64,000 bases of DNA from Micromonospora aurantiaca ATCC 27029 (lineage in GTDB: Bacteria > Actinomycetota > Actinomycetes > Mycobacteriales > Micromonosporaceae): assembly GCF_000145235.1 (NCBI RefSeq), contig NC_014391.1:2798001-2862000 (forward strand), given 5' to 3'. Position numbers and translations under genes: made by a program. Under the pieces are notes generated by a model that had not been told where the DNA came from, ran no database searches, and saw only the letters and a program-made list of their open reading frames with translations. This document shows, in pieces, positions 51,204 through 60,919 of this stretch (position 1 is its first letter; each line of letters opens with the position of its first letter).

Positions 51204-52115
51204 GTGACCGCTGTGACGTCCGCTGCCGCGAGAGACCTCCGCCTGACGGCCCTGCGCCGCTTCGCCCTGTCCATCACGATCCTCACGGTGCTCGGTCACC
51301 TCTTCCTCGGGTTCGAGCAGGCCCCGGTGACGCCGGTGCTGACCCTCCTGCTGGGCTACGCCCTCGACCTGACACTGGAGACGCTCGCCGCCCGGGCCGA
51401 GGGCCGCGCGCCCGCCTTCGCCGGTGGCTTCCGGCGGCTGGTGGACCATCTCCTGCCCACGCACATCGGCGCGCTGGCCTGCGCCATGCTGTTGTACGGC
51501 AACTCCTCACCCTGGCCGTACCTGTTCGCCGTCGCGGCCGCTGTGGGCTCCCGCCACGTCCTGCGGATCCGGATCGACGGCCGTGCCCGGCACGTGCTCA
51601 ACCCGTCCAACGCGGGCATCGCGCTGACCCTCGTGCTCTTCCCGTGGGTCAGCATCGCGCCGCCCTACCAGTTCACCGCCGGGGTCTCCGGTGCGCTGGA
51701 CTGGCTGCTGCCGCTCGGTGTCCTGATGGCCGGCACGCTGCTCAACGGCAAGCTCACCGGGAAGATGCCGCTCATCCTCGGCTGGCTGACCGGGTTCGTC
51801 GCGCAGGCGCTGCTGCGTGCCCTCCTCTTCGACCACGACTTCGTCGCCGCGCTGCTGCCGATGACCGGTCTGGCCTTCATCCTCTTCACCAACTACATGA
51901 TCACCGACCCGGGGACGACCCCCCGTGCCCGCGCCAACCAGTGGGCGTTCGGGCTGTGCACCGCGGCGGTCTACGGACTGCTGGTGCTCGCGCACGTGTC
52001 GTACGGGCTGTTCCTCGCACTGGTCATCACCTGCGCCCTGCGCGCGGGTCTGCTCCTGATCGGCCGTCGCCGGCCGGCCCGGGCCCGGCGGGTCCGGCTG
52101 CGGGAGGCGGCATGA
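51204..52115 (+). CDS. Enediyne biosynthesis protein E5-like (UnbU, RnfD-related membrane protein)
   Basis: 303 aa, GTG start (another in frame at 51213). About eight hydrophobic segments with the RnfD-like signature around HVLNPSNAGIALTLVLFP and ITDPGTTPRARANQW. In Rnf/Nqr relatives such proteins carry covalent flavin; whether this one does is unknown. E5 proteins are conserved beside enediyne PKS genes. The stop overlaps the PKS start (ATGA). Confidence 0.93.
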   Translation: MTAVTSAAARDLRLTALRRFALSITILTVLGHLFLGFEQAPVTPVLTLLLGYALDLTLETLAARAEGRAPAFAGGFRRLVDHLLPTHIGALACAMLLYGNSSPWPYLFAVAAAVGSRHVLRIRIDGRARHVLNPSNAGIALTLVLFPWVSIAPPYQFTAGVSGALDWLLPLGVLMAGTLLNGKLTGKMPLILGWLTGFVAQALLRALLFDHDFVAALLPMTGLAFILFTNYMITDPGTTPRARANQWAFGLCTAAVYGLLVLAHVSYGLFLALVITCALRAGLLLIGRRRPARARRVRLREAA

Positions 52116-55100
52116 GGCCGGGCGAACGGCAGATCGCGGTCGTCGGCCTGGCCTGCCGCTACCCGGATGCCGACGACCCGGCACAGCTGTGGCGGTCGGT
52201 GCTGGCCCGCCGCCGCGCGTTCCGGGCCATCCCGGCCACGCGCCTGGACCCCGAGCACCGGCTCGGCGCGCCGCACGCGCCGGAGTCCACGTACGTCCGC
52301 CGGGCCGGGCTGCTGCGCGACTGGCACTTCGACCGTGAAGCCTTCCGCGTGTCCGGGTCGAGCTGGCGGGCGGCCGACCACACGCACTGGCTGGCACTGG
52401 AGACGGCGGCGGCCGCCCTGTCCGACGCCGGCTTCCCCTCGGGCGCCGGCCTGGACGCCGACCGGGTCGGCGTGATCCTCGGCAACTCGCTCACCGGCGA
52501 GTTCACCCGGGCCGGCCTGGTACGGCTGCACTGGCCGTTCGTACGCCGCTCGGTCGAGGCGGCGCTGCGGCAGACCGGAGTGGACCCCGCCGTCGCCGCG
52601 CAGGTGGTCGACCAGGCCCGGCGCGGCATCGCGGCGGCGTTCCCCGAGCCGGGCGACGAATCGCTGGCCGGGGCCCTGAGCAACACCATCGCCGGCCGGA
52701 TCTGCAACCACTTCGACTTCCACGGCACCGGGTACACGGTGGACGGCGCCTGCGCGTCGAGTCTGCTGGCCGTCGTCACAGCCGCCAACGCGCTGCTCTC
52801 CGGCGAGCTGAACTTCGCCCTCGCCGGAGGCGTCGACCTGTCTCTGGACCCGCTGGAGATGATCGGCTTCGCCCGCCTCGGCGCGCTCGCCGACGGCGAG
52901 ATGCGGGTGTACGACGAGCGGCCCACCGGGTTCCTGCCCGGGGAGGGGTGCGGGATCGTCGCCCTGATGCGCGCCGACGAGGCGGAACGGCGCGGCCTGC
53001 GAGTCTACGCGCGGCTGACCGGATGGGCGACGTCCTCCGACGGGTCCGGGGGCCTGACCCGCCCCGACGCCGGGGGACAGGCGCTGGCGCTGCGGCGCGC
53101 GTACCGGATGGCCGGACTGGCGCCGGAGCAGATCGCCCTGATCGAGGGGCACGGCACCGGAACCGCCGTCGGCGACCGGGTCGAGCTGGAGACGCTGGCC
53201 GGGATCCGGCGGCACGCGCCCGGGGCGGCGGCGCTCGGCTCGGTGAAGGCGAACATCGGGCACACGAAGGCGGCCGCCGGAGCGGCCGCACTGATCAAGA
53301 CGGTCCTGGCCGCGTACCACCGGGTCCTTCCGCCGACCACCGGCTGCGAGACGCCGCATCCTCTGCTGCGTGCGCCGGACGCCACCCTGCGGGTGCTCGA
53401 CGAGCCGGAACCGTGGCCGGGCGGGCGGCTGGCCGCCGGGGTGTCCGCGATGGGCTTCGGCGGGATCAACAGCCACGTGGTGGTGGAGAACGCCGATCCC
53501 GCCGCCGTGGGTCGCCGTCGCCTCCCGCCCTCGGTGCGGTCCTGGTCCCGCCGTCCGGTACGACCGGAGATCCTGCTGATCGAGGCGGCCACCACGGCGG
53601 AGCTGGCCGAACGGCTCGACCTGCTGGGCAGCTGGGGCGCGACGCTCAGCGACGCCGAGGTCGGCGACGTGGCGGCGACGCTCGCCGCCGGTGCCGGCGG
53701 CACGGCCGGGATCCGCTGTGCCCTGGTCGCCGGGGACGCCGACGAGCTGTCGGCGGCGGTCCGCGCGGCGACGGGCCTGCTCGCCACCTGGGACGGGCGC
53801 GTCGTGGTGGACGAGGCGGCGGGGGTGGCGTTGGGTGGCGGACCGCCCGCCCGGGTGGGCCTGCTCCTGCCCGGCCAGGGAGCACCGGTGCGGTACGACG
53901 CCGGCCCGCTGGCCCGGCTGCTCGGCGACCTGCCCGAGGGGCCGGCGGCCACCGGCGCCACCGGCACCGAGGCCGCACAGCCGGCTGTCGTGTGGCAGTC
54001 GCTGCTCGGGCTCGCCTGGCTGGACCGGCTGGGCTGCGCCCCGGTCGGCGCAGTCGGGCACAGCCTCGGCGAGCTGACCGCCCTCGCCTGGGCCGGTGCG
54101 CTGGACCCGGGCCGGCTCGTCGCGCTGGCTGCCGCCCGCGGACGGGTGATGGAGCACAGTGGTGTGCCGGGCACCGGGATGGTGAGCCTCTCCGTCGACG
54201 AGACGCGGGCGATCCGGCTGGCGGACGAGCACGGACTCGTGGTCGCGGCGCTCAACGCCCCCGACCGTACGGTGCTCGCCGGGGCCGACGAGAACCTCAC
54301 CCGGCTGGCGGCGGCGCTGCGCGACAGCGAGGTCGAGGCGATCCGGTTGCCGGTGTCGCACGCCTTCCACAGCCCTGCGATGGAACCCGCGCTGCCGGCG
54401 TGGGCCGCCGAGCTGAACACTGTCGAGTTCGCCCCGCCGGCGCGGTCCGTGACGTCCACCGTGACGGGTGCGGACGTGCGGACGGTCGACGACCTGGCGG
54501 CACTGCTCACCCGTCAGCTCATCGCCCCGGTGCGCTTCGCCGCCGCCGCCCGCGACCTCGGCCAGCGGTGCGACCTGCTGGTCGAGGCGGGCCCGGGGAC
54601 CGTGCTGTCGCGGCTGGTCACCCGGTTCCTGCCGGTACCGGCGGTCAGCCTGGACTGCGGCGGTCCGCCGCGCTCGCTCGCCCTCGCCACCGCCGCGGTC
54701 GTGGTCGCCGGCGCGGGCGACCTCGCCGCCTGGTACGACGGGCGGCCCTACCGTCCGCTCCGGCCCGGGGCGGCCATGACGTTCCTCAGCAGCCCGTGCG
54801 GAGCCGGCATCTCTCGCGCCGGGCTGCCGGGGTCGCGCTCCGCGTCCGCCGACGCGGAGCGCGACTCCCCTCCGGGCCGGGTCGAGCAGCCGTCGAGTGT
54901 CGCAGCAGCGGTGGTGAGGACCGCCTCCGCTCGACCGGCGCCGACCCCGCCCGAGGCGGACCCGGCCGGGTCGGTAGACCCGGCCGGGTCCGCTCCCCGT
55001 CCCGACGACCCGCTCGGCCGGTTGCGCGCCCACCTCGCCGCCGAGCTGGAACTGCCGGTGGCGGGCATCACCCCGGCCAGCCGGCTGCTCGGCGACCTGC

Positions 55101-57961
55101 ACCTGAACTCGCTGCAGGTGGCCCGCACCGTCGCCGCGGTCGCCGCGGCCCTGGGCCGGCAACCCCCGGCCGCGCCCCTGTCACTGGCCGACGCGACAGT
55201 CGCCGAGGCGGCCGAGGTGCTCGCGCAACTGCCCGCCGCCGGCGACGACGAGGCGCCGGCGCAGGGCCTCGCGCCGTGGGTGCGGCTGTTCCGGCACGAC
55301 TGGGTTCCGCTGCGGGGACCGCTGTCCGGGCCGCCGGCCGCCGGCTCCGTGCGGTGGCGGGTCGAGGCGCCGGCCGGACATCCCCTGCACACGGTCTTCC
55401 CCGCCGTACCCGACGGGACGGCGACGTCGCACGGTCTCGCCGTCGCGCTCGGCCCGGACGACGGCCCGGAGCAGGTGGCCGCGCTGCTGGCCCGCATCGC
55501 CGGGCAGCGGCCGGCCCGGCTGGCGATCGTGCACGACGACCACCCGGCCGCCGCCGCCGTGGGCCGGTCGGTGGCGGCGGAGATCTCCGGCTGCGCCGTG
55601 ACGGTGCTCGACGTGTCCGCGGACGGGGACGTGGGCCTGCTGGCCGGGCTGGCGGTGCCGGCCGGGTACGCGGAGCTGCGGGCCGGGCCCGGCGGCGTCC
55701 AGCGGCTGGTGACCTCCGTGCACCGGCCCGCCGAGGAGACCCGGGAGGTGCCGCTGGGGCCCGGCGACGTCTGCGTCGTCACCGGTGGCGCCACCGGAAT
55801 CACCGCCTTCGCCGCGGCGGCCGTCGCCGAGCGGACCGGATGCCGGCTGGTGGTCCTCGGCCGGCGTCCCGCCGAGGACGCCGAGACCGGGGAGGCGCTG
55901 CGCCGGCTACGCACGGTCCTCGGCGACGACCGGTTGCGCTACGAGCGGGTCGACCTGACCGATCCCGACGCGGTACGGGAGGTGCTCGGCGCCGGCCGGC
56001 TGGGTCCGGTCCGGGCGGTGGTGCACGGGGCGGGGATCAACCGGCCGGCCCAGCTGACCGACGTCACTGCCGGGGACCTCCGCGAGCACCTGGGCGGGAA
56101 GGTGACCGGACTCCGGTCGGTGCTCGACGCGGTCGGACCGGACCTGCGGCTGGTGCTTGCGTTCGGTTCCATCATCGGCCGGCAGGGGCTCGCTGGGCAG
56201 GCCGCCTACTGCATCGGTAACGAGTGGCTGCGGCACGACGTGGAACGGTGGGCCGGCGATCACCCGGAGACCCGGGTGCACCTCGTCGAGTGGTCGGTCT
56301 GGTCCGGGATCGGCATGGGGGTGCGGCTCGACGTGCTCGACTCGCTGCGCCGCCGGGGGGTGGCCGGGATCGCACCCGACGACGGCGTCGCGGCGCTGTG
56401 GCGGATCCTCACCGATCCGACCGCTCCGGTGACAGTGCTCTGCACTGCTGCCTTCCCCGAGTCCGGCACCCTGAGCCCGGCGCCCGCGCCCGGCACCCCC
56501 GAGCCGGGCCGGCTGCGCTTCGCCGAGTCGGTGGTCGGCCGGGTCGGGCAGGTCGCCACGGTGACCGAGGCGGTGTTGTCCGTCGGGGCGGACCCGTACC
56601 TGCGGGAGCACCGGGTCGGCGACGCGCCGCTGCTGCCCGCCGTGCTCGGACTGGAGGCGATGGCGCAGGTGGCGGCGTTGACCACCGGAAGCCGGGCCGG
56701 CTGGGCGGTCCGCGACGCGAGCTTCGCCGCGCCGATCGACGTCCCCGAGCGCCGGACGAGGCGGATCCGGGTGGCGGCACTGGCCGCGGAGACCGGCGAG
56801 GACGTGGCGGTGGCGATCCGCGCGGACACCGACGGCTTCGCCACGGACCGGTTCGCCGGGACGGTCACCGACCCGCCGGCACCGCCGGCCGCCGCCACGG
56901 CGGACGATGCCGCGCACCGGCCGGAGTCACCCGTGGACAGCGGGCGGGAGGCCACCACCCCACATCCGTGGTACGGCCCGGTGCTCTTCCACGAGGGACG
57001 GATGCGCCGCCTGACGCACGCCGGACCGGTCTCGGCGTTCGCGGTGCGCGCCATCGTCGACGCCGACGACCGGGACCGCTGGTTCGCCTCCTTCCTCGGG
57101 CAGGAGCTGCTGCTGGGCAGCCCGGGAGGGCACGACGCGGCGATCCACGCGCTGCTCGCCTGCGCGCCGCACCGCAGGGTGCTGCCGGTGGGCGCGGCGG
57201 AGGTGGTCGTCTGGCGGCCGCTGCGGGGGCGGCTCACCGTCGAGGCCCGGGAGGTGCGGCACAGTGCCGACGAGTACGTCTTCGACGTGGACGTCGCGCA
57301 CGCCGGCGTACCGGTGGCCCGTTGGCGGGGTCTACGGCTGCGGGCGGTCGGCGACAACCGGGAGTTCGCGGTGGCCAGGTCCGGCGGCCGGCTCGGCGCG
57401 GAGCTGGTGGGCCCGTGGCTGACCCGCCGGCTGATCGAGGCCGGTGCGGTCGACGCGGTCGAACTCGTGGTGGGGCCCGGCCGGCGCGAGGCGGACGGCG
57501 CCCGCCGGCTGCTGGCCCGGCATCTCGCCGTGCCCGAGGCGGACGTGGACCACCAGCCGTCCGGCGCGCTCCACGTGCCGGGCCGGTACGCCTCGGCGAG
57601 CTACGCCGACGGGCAGGTGCTCGTCGCGCTGGCCGATCGTCCGGTCGGGGTGGACTGGGAACCGGTGACCGACCGGCCGCCGGCCGGGTTGCTGGACGAC
57701 GGCGCGCGGGCGAGCGCCGAGGAGCTCGGCCGGCGGACCGGTGACGACCCGGCGGTGGCCGCCACCCGGCTGTGGGCCGCCCGCGAGGCGCTGGTCAAGC
57801 TCGGCGCCGACCCGGACCAGGTGCTGGCGCACGGGGAGCCGGAGCCGGACGGCCTGCTCGTCTCGACCGGCCAAGACCTCACCGTGGTGACAGTGCCGGC
57901 GTGGGCCGACGGGGCGACGCGGGTGGCCGTGGCGGTGGCGACCCGGCCGGTGGCGTCATGA
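52112..57961 (+). CDS. Iterative enediyne polyketide synthase (PKSE): KS-AT-ACP-KR-DH-PPTase
   Basis: 1949 aa, the usual length for this family, from the ATG that overlaps the E5 stop. KS: DGACASS with Cys214, then GHGTGTAVGD and NIGHTKAAAG. AT: GHSLGE with Ser651. ACP: the family's unusual DLHLNSLQV with Ser1000. KR: TGGATGIT (about 1224-1231) and AAYCIGNEW. DH: REHRVGDAPLLP with His1500. C-terminal phosphopantetheinyl transferase: GVDWEPV and LWAAREALVKLG. It builds the polyene precursor of the enediyne core from malonyl-CoA and self-activates its ACP. Nine- and ten-membered types cannot be told apart by eye. Confidence 0.97.
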   Translation: MRPGERQIAVVGLACRYPDADDPAQLWRSVLARRRAFRAIPATRLDPEHRLGAPHAPESTYVRRAGLLRDWHFDREAFRVSGSSWRAADHTHWLALETAAAALSDAGFPSGAGLDADRVGVILGNSLTGEFTRAGLVRLHWPFVRRSVEAALRQTGVDPAVAAQVVDQARRGIAAAFPEPGDESLAGALSNTIAGRICNHFDFHGTGYTVDGACASSLLAVVTAANALLSGELNFALAGGVDLSLDPLEMIGFARLGALADGEMRVYDERPTGFLPGEGCGIVALMRADEAERRGLRVYARLTGWATSSDGSGGLTRPDAGGQALALRRAYRMAGLAPEQIALIEGHGTGTAVGDRVELETLAGIRRHAPGAAALGSVKANIGHTKAAAGAAALIKTVLAAYHRVLPPTTGCETPHPLLRAPDATLRVLDEPEPWPGGRLAAGVSAMGFGGINSHVVVENADPAAVGRRRLPPSVRSWSRRPVRPEILLIEAATTAELAERLDLLGSWGATLSDAEVGDVAATLAAGAGGTAGIRCALVAGDADELSAAVRAATGLLATWDGRVVVDEAAGVALGGGPPARVGLLLPGQGAPVRYDAGPLARLLGDLPEGPAATGATGTEAAQPAVVWQSLLGLAWLDRLGCAPVGAVGHSLGELTALAWAGALDPGRLVALAAARGRVMEHSGVPGTGMVSLSVDETRAIRLADEHGLVVAALNAPDRTVLAGADENLTRLAAALRDSEVEAIRLPVSHAFHSPAMEPALPAWAAELNTVEFAPPARSVTSTVTGADVRTVDDLAALLTRQLIAPVRFAAAARDLGQRCDLLVEAGPGTVLSRLVTRFLPVPAVSLDCGGPPRSLALATAAVVVAGAGDLAAWYDGRPYRPLRPGAAMTFLSSPCGAGISRAGLPGSRSASADAERDSPPGRVEQPSSVAAAVVRTASARPAPTPPEADPAGSVDPAGSAPRPDDPLGRLRAHLAAELELPVAGITPASRLLGDLHLNSLQVARTVAAVAAALGRQPPAAPLSLADATVAEAAEVLAQLPAAGDDEAPAQGLAPWVRLFRHDWVPLRGPLSGPPAAGSVRWRVEAPAGHPLHTVFPAVPDGTATSHGLAVALGPDDGPEQVAALLARIAGQRPARLAIVHDDHPAAAAVGRSVAAEISGCAVTVLDVSADGDVGLLAGLAVPAGYAELRAGPGGVQRLVTSVHRPAEETREVPLGPGDVCVVTGGATGITAFAAAAVAERTGCRLVVLGRRPAEDAETGEALRRLRTVLGDDRLRYERVDLTDPDAVREVLGAGRLGPVRAVVHGAGINRPAQLTDVTAGDLREHLGGKVTGLRSVLDAVGPDLRLVLAFGSIIGRQGLAGQAAYCIGNEWLRHDVERWAGDHPETRVHLVEWSVWSGIGMGVRLDVLDSLRRRGVAGIAPDDGVAALWRILTDPTAPVTVLCTAAFPESGTLSPAPAPGTPEPGRLRFAESVVGRVGQVATVTEAVLSVGADPYLREHRVGDAPLLPAVLGLEAMAQVAALTTGSRAGWAVRDASFAAPIDVPERRTRRIRVAALAAETGEDVAVAIRADTDGFATDRFAGTVTDPPAPPAAATADDAAHRPESPVDSGREATTPHPWYGPVLFHEGRMRRLTHAGPVSAFAVRAIVDADDRDRWFASFLGQELLLGSPGGHDAAIHALLACAPHRRVLPVGAAEVVVWRPLRGRLTVEAREVRHSADEYVFDVDVAHAGVPVARWRGLRLRAVGDNREFAVARSGGRLGAELVGPWLTRRLIEAGAVDAVELVVGPGRREADGARRLLARHLAVPEADVDHQPSGALHVPGRYASASYADGQVLVALADRPVGVDWEPVTDRPPAGLLDDGARASAEELGRRTGDDPAVAATRLWAAREALVKLGADPDQVLAHGEPEPDGLLVSTGQDLTVVTVPAWADGATRVAVAVATRPVAS

Positions 57962-58374
57962 CCGGCTGGTACGTCTACCGGCACGTGGTCACCCTGGACG
58001 AGACCAACATGGTGGGCAACGTCTACTTCGCCCACTTCCTGCACTGGCAGGGGCACTGCCGGGAGCGCTTCCTCGCCGACCACGCACCGGCCGTCCTGGA
58101 CCAGCTCCGTCGAGGTGAGCTGACGCTGGTGACAGTGTCGTGCGCGATGGACTACTACGAGGAGTGCTTCGGCCTGGAGGAGATCGAGGTGCGGATGAGC
58201 GCCGACGGCCGGGAGGGCCACCGGCTGAGCATGCACTTCGAGTTCCTCCGGGCGGGGCGGGAGGTGGCCCGGGGCCGGCAGACGGTGGCCTGTCTGCGCC
58301 CCACCCCGGCCGGGCCGGTTCCCGTCGCTCCGCCGGTCGACCTGCGGGCGGCCCTGGCGGCCTTCACCGCCTGA
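57958..58374 (+). CDS. Enediyne thioesterase E10-like (hot-dog fold)
   Basis: 138 aa; the start overlaps the PKS stop (ATGA). The family opening DETNMVGNVYFAHFLHWQG is followed by CRERF (Arg35 and Arg37) and ends with a hot-dog fold (MHFEFLRAGREVARGRQTVACL). Its homologues CalE7, DynE7 and SgcE10 hydrolyse the polyene or polyene-ketone from the PKS. They lack the usual acidic nucleophile and use Asn/Arg residues of this first segment. Confidence 0.95.
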   Translation: MTGWYVYRHVVTLDETNMVGNVYFAHFLHWQGHCRERFLADHAPAVLDQLRRGELTLVTVSCAMDYYEECFGLEEIEVRMSADGREGHRLSMHFEFLRAGREVARGRQTVACLRPTPAGPVPVAPPVDLRAALAAFTA

Positions 58375-58380
58375 CACAGT

Positions 58381-58417
58381 CGCGGCGCCCGACCCGGTTA
58401 ACGGGTCGGGCGCCGCG
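58381..58417. terminator. Strong hairpin after E10
   Basis: Perfect 16-bp stem (58381-58396 with 58402-58417) and a GTTAA loop, beginning seven bases after the E10 stop and facing the convergent AraC-type gene. Confidence 0.85.
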
Positions 58418-58458
58418 GTGTCGGCACCCCCTCGTCGGGGACGCGCCGTCCTGCGTCG

Positions 58459-59352
58459 TCAGCTGCCGGTAGCCAGCAGCTGCGGACGCCTGCGCTGGGC
58501 GAGGGCGAGCACCGACGAGGTGAGCTGCAGCGGAGGATCGATGGGGCGGGGTCGCCGCAGCGCGACCTGGAAGGTCCGGAAGGTGCGCCCGCCGCGGACC
58601 ACGATGGGTGCGCCGCCCGTGCCGACGAACTCCACCTGCCGGCCGTTGTCGCCGAGCACGTCGGACAGCGTCGAGGTCTTGTCGAACCCGAGCGCCACGG
58701 CGTGGTACGCCCCGTCGGCCAGCGGCCGGATGCGGCTGAGACGGTTGGTCTCCAGCACGCCGTAGGTCAGCGGGACGTCGTCGGGCTCTTCCGACCGGTA
58801 CAGCGCCAGCACCGCGCACCCGCCGCCGCTCGGTCCTCCGGTTACGGCGCCGACCGGGCCCGGGGCGCAGTGGCGGTCGGCGGCCGGATCGGTCAGCTCG
58901 CTCAGTCGTACCTGGCCGAAGACGGACATCGCGGACCGGAACCGACGCGGCGACATCCCGGTCAGCCGGGTGAACTGGCTGATGAAGGTGCCGAGACTGG
59001 AGTAGCCGACGGCCATGCAGACCTCGGTCACCGACAGGTTCGAATTGACAAGGAGGTTCCGGGCCTGAGCCATCCGTAGCGCGGTCAGGAACCGCGCGGG
59101 CGTGGTGGAGGTGACGTGTCGGAAGACCCGGTGGAAGTGGAACGGGCTGAGCAATGCGGCCTGGGCGATGTCGGACAGCCGCTGAGGTTCCGAAAGATAT
59201 TCAGTCATGTATTCGACGGCTCGGGTGACGGAATCCAGCCGGGCCGCGTCGGTAGGATTGCCGAGGCAGACGCCCAGGGTGCTGCACGTCATGAATTGGG
59301 CGCAATCCATACAGTTCCCCCCCTGTCGCCATGCTTGATCGGCGGTGGTCAT
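58459..59352 (-). CDS. AraC-family transcriptional regulator with N-terminal cysteine cluster
   Basis: 298 aa from the ATG at 59352, GGGGAGG eight bases upstream. An unusual N-terminal segment carries Cys14, Cys17, Cys23 and Cys29 (C-x2-C-x5-C-x5-C). The two-helix AraC DNA-binding domain follows at about 45-140 (RLSDIAQAALLSPFHFHRVF, then LSVTEVCMAVGYSSLGTFIS and LTGMSPRRFR). A C-terminal half of about 150 residues resembles a GyrI-like or other ligand-binding domain. With DNA-binding and putative metal/redox modules, it is the best candidate activator of the repeated promoters of this region. Confidence 0.88.
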   Translation of the reverse strand: MTTADQAWRQGGNCMDCAQFMTCSTLGVCLGNPTDAARLDSVTRAVEYMTEYLSEPQRLSDIAQAALLSPFHFHRVFRHVTSTTPARFLTALRMAQARNLLVNSNLSVTEVCMAVGYSSLGTFISQFTRLTGMSPRRFRSAMSVFGQVRLSELTDPAADRHCAPGPVGAVTGGPSGGGCAVLALYRSEEPDDVPLTYGVLETNRLSRIRPLADGAYHAVALGFDKTSTLSDVLGDNGRQVEFVGTGGAPIVVRGGRTFRTFQVALRRPRPIDPPLQLTSSVLALAQRRRPQLLATGS

Positions 59353-59710
59353 CGTATGGCCTCCCCTAGGATTTACTTGAGCATCGGACGGTGGTCCGAC
59401 GGAGTCCGGGCGGGCGTCTCTCCTTGCCGCCGACCAGTCCTCATCCGGGCACAAAGGCCCGAGATTCGTACGCCTCCAGGCACTCGAACTGACGTTCTGC
59501 CGGCTGCGCCGCTGAGCGTTCAGTCAACAGCTCGTCACGCTGTGCGTATAGTCGCAATCTTGCTAATGTCCTCACCAATGGCGTGATGTCGACGGCGGAA
59601 AGACCTGACTGTGGCAAAGACACTGATTGTCGTCATCGGCCCGCCAAAGAATCCACAGATACGGCTCCGGGGCGGCCGGCATTCGCCGTCCGCCCCGGAG
59701 ACCAATCAGC
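59353..59710. other. Upstream region of AraC gene, no convincing gene
   Basis: 358 bases between the AraC start and the 3' end of the leftward HEAT-repeat gene. Contains AT-rich stretches (59360-59390 and 59520-59600) that may hold the AraC promoter. A GTG frame near 59610 with a hydrophobic opening runs into the antisense of the next gene and is not believed. Confidence 0.4.
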
Positions 59711-60919
59711 TCAGTTCATCCAGTTGGTGCGCGGGCAGAACTGCACGCCCGGGATGTCGGCTACGCCGTCCTGGTCGGAGTCGACGTCCCCGTCGAGCGT
59801 GGAGTAGATGTCGAGGGAGTTGACGTTGATCTTGCCGTCGCCGTCCCAGTCGACCAGCTTGCCCTTGAACGTGCCCACGATGAACGCGTTGGCGAGCGGC
59901 CCCGTGGGGGTGTCCAGGGTGCCGAGGATGCTGTTGCCCGGGAACAGCACCTCCTCCAGCGAGCTGCCCGCCATGGTGTCGAAGTTGACGTACCCCCAGG
60001 TGTGCACGCGGCCCCGGACGTAGCGGATGGCCGACTCGCCCTTGATCTGGATCTGCGGGTCGAGGGTCCACTCACCGCTGCGCTTGGCCGCGACCATCTC
60101 GTTGCGGTGGCCCAGGCTGTCGTCGTCCGCGCGGCCGGACAGGAAGACCGGGCGCAGACCGCGGGACTCGAAGTAGAAGCTGCCCCGACCGGCGTTGGCG
60201 TGGTTCGTCAGACCCCGGAACACGAAGTTCTCGGTGTGCGGCGAGCCGTCGTCGTGCAGGCCGGAGAGCGTCTTGCTGATGATCAGCTTCTGGTTGCGGG
60301 TGTCCACGTTCGGGCACGCGTGCGCCTGCCCGTAGCTTCGGGCGAGTCCCTGCGGGGACAGGGAGATCTTGCCCCAGTTGCGGCCCGTCTCGTCCAGGGC
60401 GACGTAGACGTCGCAGTGGATGTTGAGCAGGATCGTCTCGTCGAAGGTCCGGTCGCCGTCCCAGGTGAACGACCGGTTGTCGAAGGCCGGCACGCCGGTG
60501 CGCAGCTCGGAGCTGAACAACCGCGCCCACTCGCCGACGTCCGCGTCGTCGTCGTCGATGTGCCGCTCGATGACCTGCAGGGCCCGCGGGCCGCCGATCT
60601 TCTCCAGCGCCCACAGCGCGTTCCACCGCACCTCGCGGTTCTCGTCGCTGGCGATGCTCTCGGCGATCAGGTCGATCGTCCCGGTCAGCCGGCGGTCCAT
60701 CGCCTGGTACAGCGACTGCTCGCGAACCATCGGGTCCGGGTGGTGCAGCGCCTCGTACGCCACCTGGTCGTCGGTGCGGATGTCGAGCCGGACGGCGTCC
60801 CGGTCCAGGATGTCGCCGAACTCGCTGTTCAGCAGCGCCGGGTCACCCTTGAGGTAATGCTCCCACTGCGGCGCGCGGTCCCGGCCCCCGGTGGACAGGC
60901 CGATGGATTGGAGCGTCAT
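59711..60919 (-). CDS. HEAT-repeat protein with C-terminal calcium-loop region, unknown function
   Basis: 402 aa, ATG at 60919 (a GTG at 60931 is possible). Residues about 45-130 contain two HEAT/PBS-like repeats (AYEALHHPDPMVREQSLYQA and IASDENREVRWNALWALEKI). The middle (about 140-350) is a beta-rich domain of unknown type (FTWDGDRTFDETILLNIHCD, YGQAHACPNVDTRNQKLIIS). The end has dockerin- or EF-hand-like Asp loops (DWDGDGKINVNSLDIYS, DVDSDQDGVADI). No signal peptide. I do not recognise the family. It lies just beyond the AraC gene and may belong to the cluster. Confidence 0.7.
   Translation of the reverse strand: MTLQSIGLSTGGRDRAPQWEHYLKGDPALLNSEFGDILDRDAVRLDIRTDDQVAYEALHHPDPMVREQSLYQAMDRRLTGTIDLIAESIASDENREVRWNALWALEKIGGPRALQVIERHIDDDDADVGEWARLFSSELRTGVPAFDNRSFTWDGDRTFDETILLNIHCDVYVALDETGRNWGKISLSPQGLARSYGQAHACPNVDTRNQKLIISKTLSGLHDDGSPHTENFVFRGLTNHANAGRGSFYFESRGLRPVFLSGRADDDSLGHRNEMVAAKRSGEWTLDPQIQIKGESAIRYVRGRVHTWGYVNFDTMAGSSLEEVLFPGNSILGTLDTPTGPLANAFIVGTFKGKLVDWDGDGKINVNSLDIYSTLDGDVDSDQDGVADIPGVQFCPRTNWMN

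Noticed and set aside
51644..52111. In-frame extension of the enediyne PKS far upstream, inside the E5 gene
   Set aside because: The extension is Arg/Pro-rich antisense-like sequence; the ATG at 52112 overlaps the E5 stop and gives the normal KS start.
42654..58374. Assignment to a named enediyne such as dynemicin or calicheamicin
   Set aside because: The cassette genes are shared by all enediyne clusters. I see no glycosyltransferases, sugar genes or apoprotein in the window, and the copper, vanadium and heme oxidases do not match a cluster I know well enough to name.
59611..59823. Small frame starting with a hydrophobic AKTLIVVIGPP segment
   Set aside because: It soon runs antisense through the HEAT-repeat gene and becomes Ser/Arg-rich; no homologous domain is recognisable.
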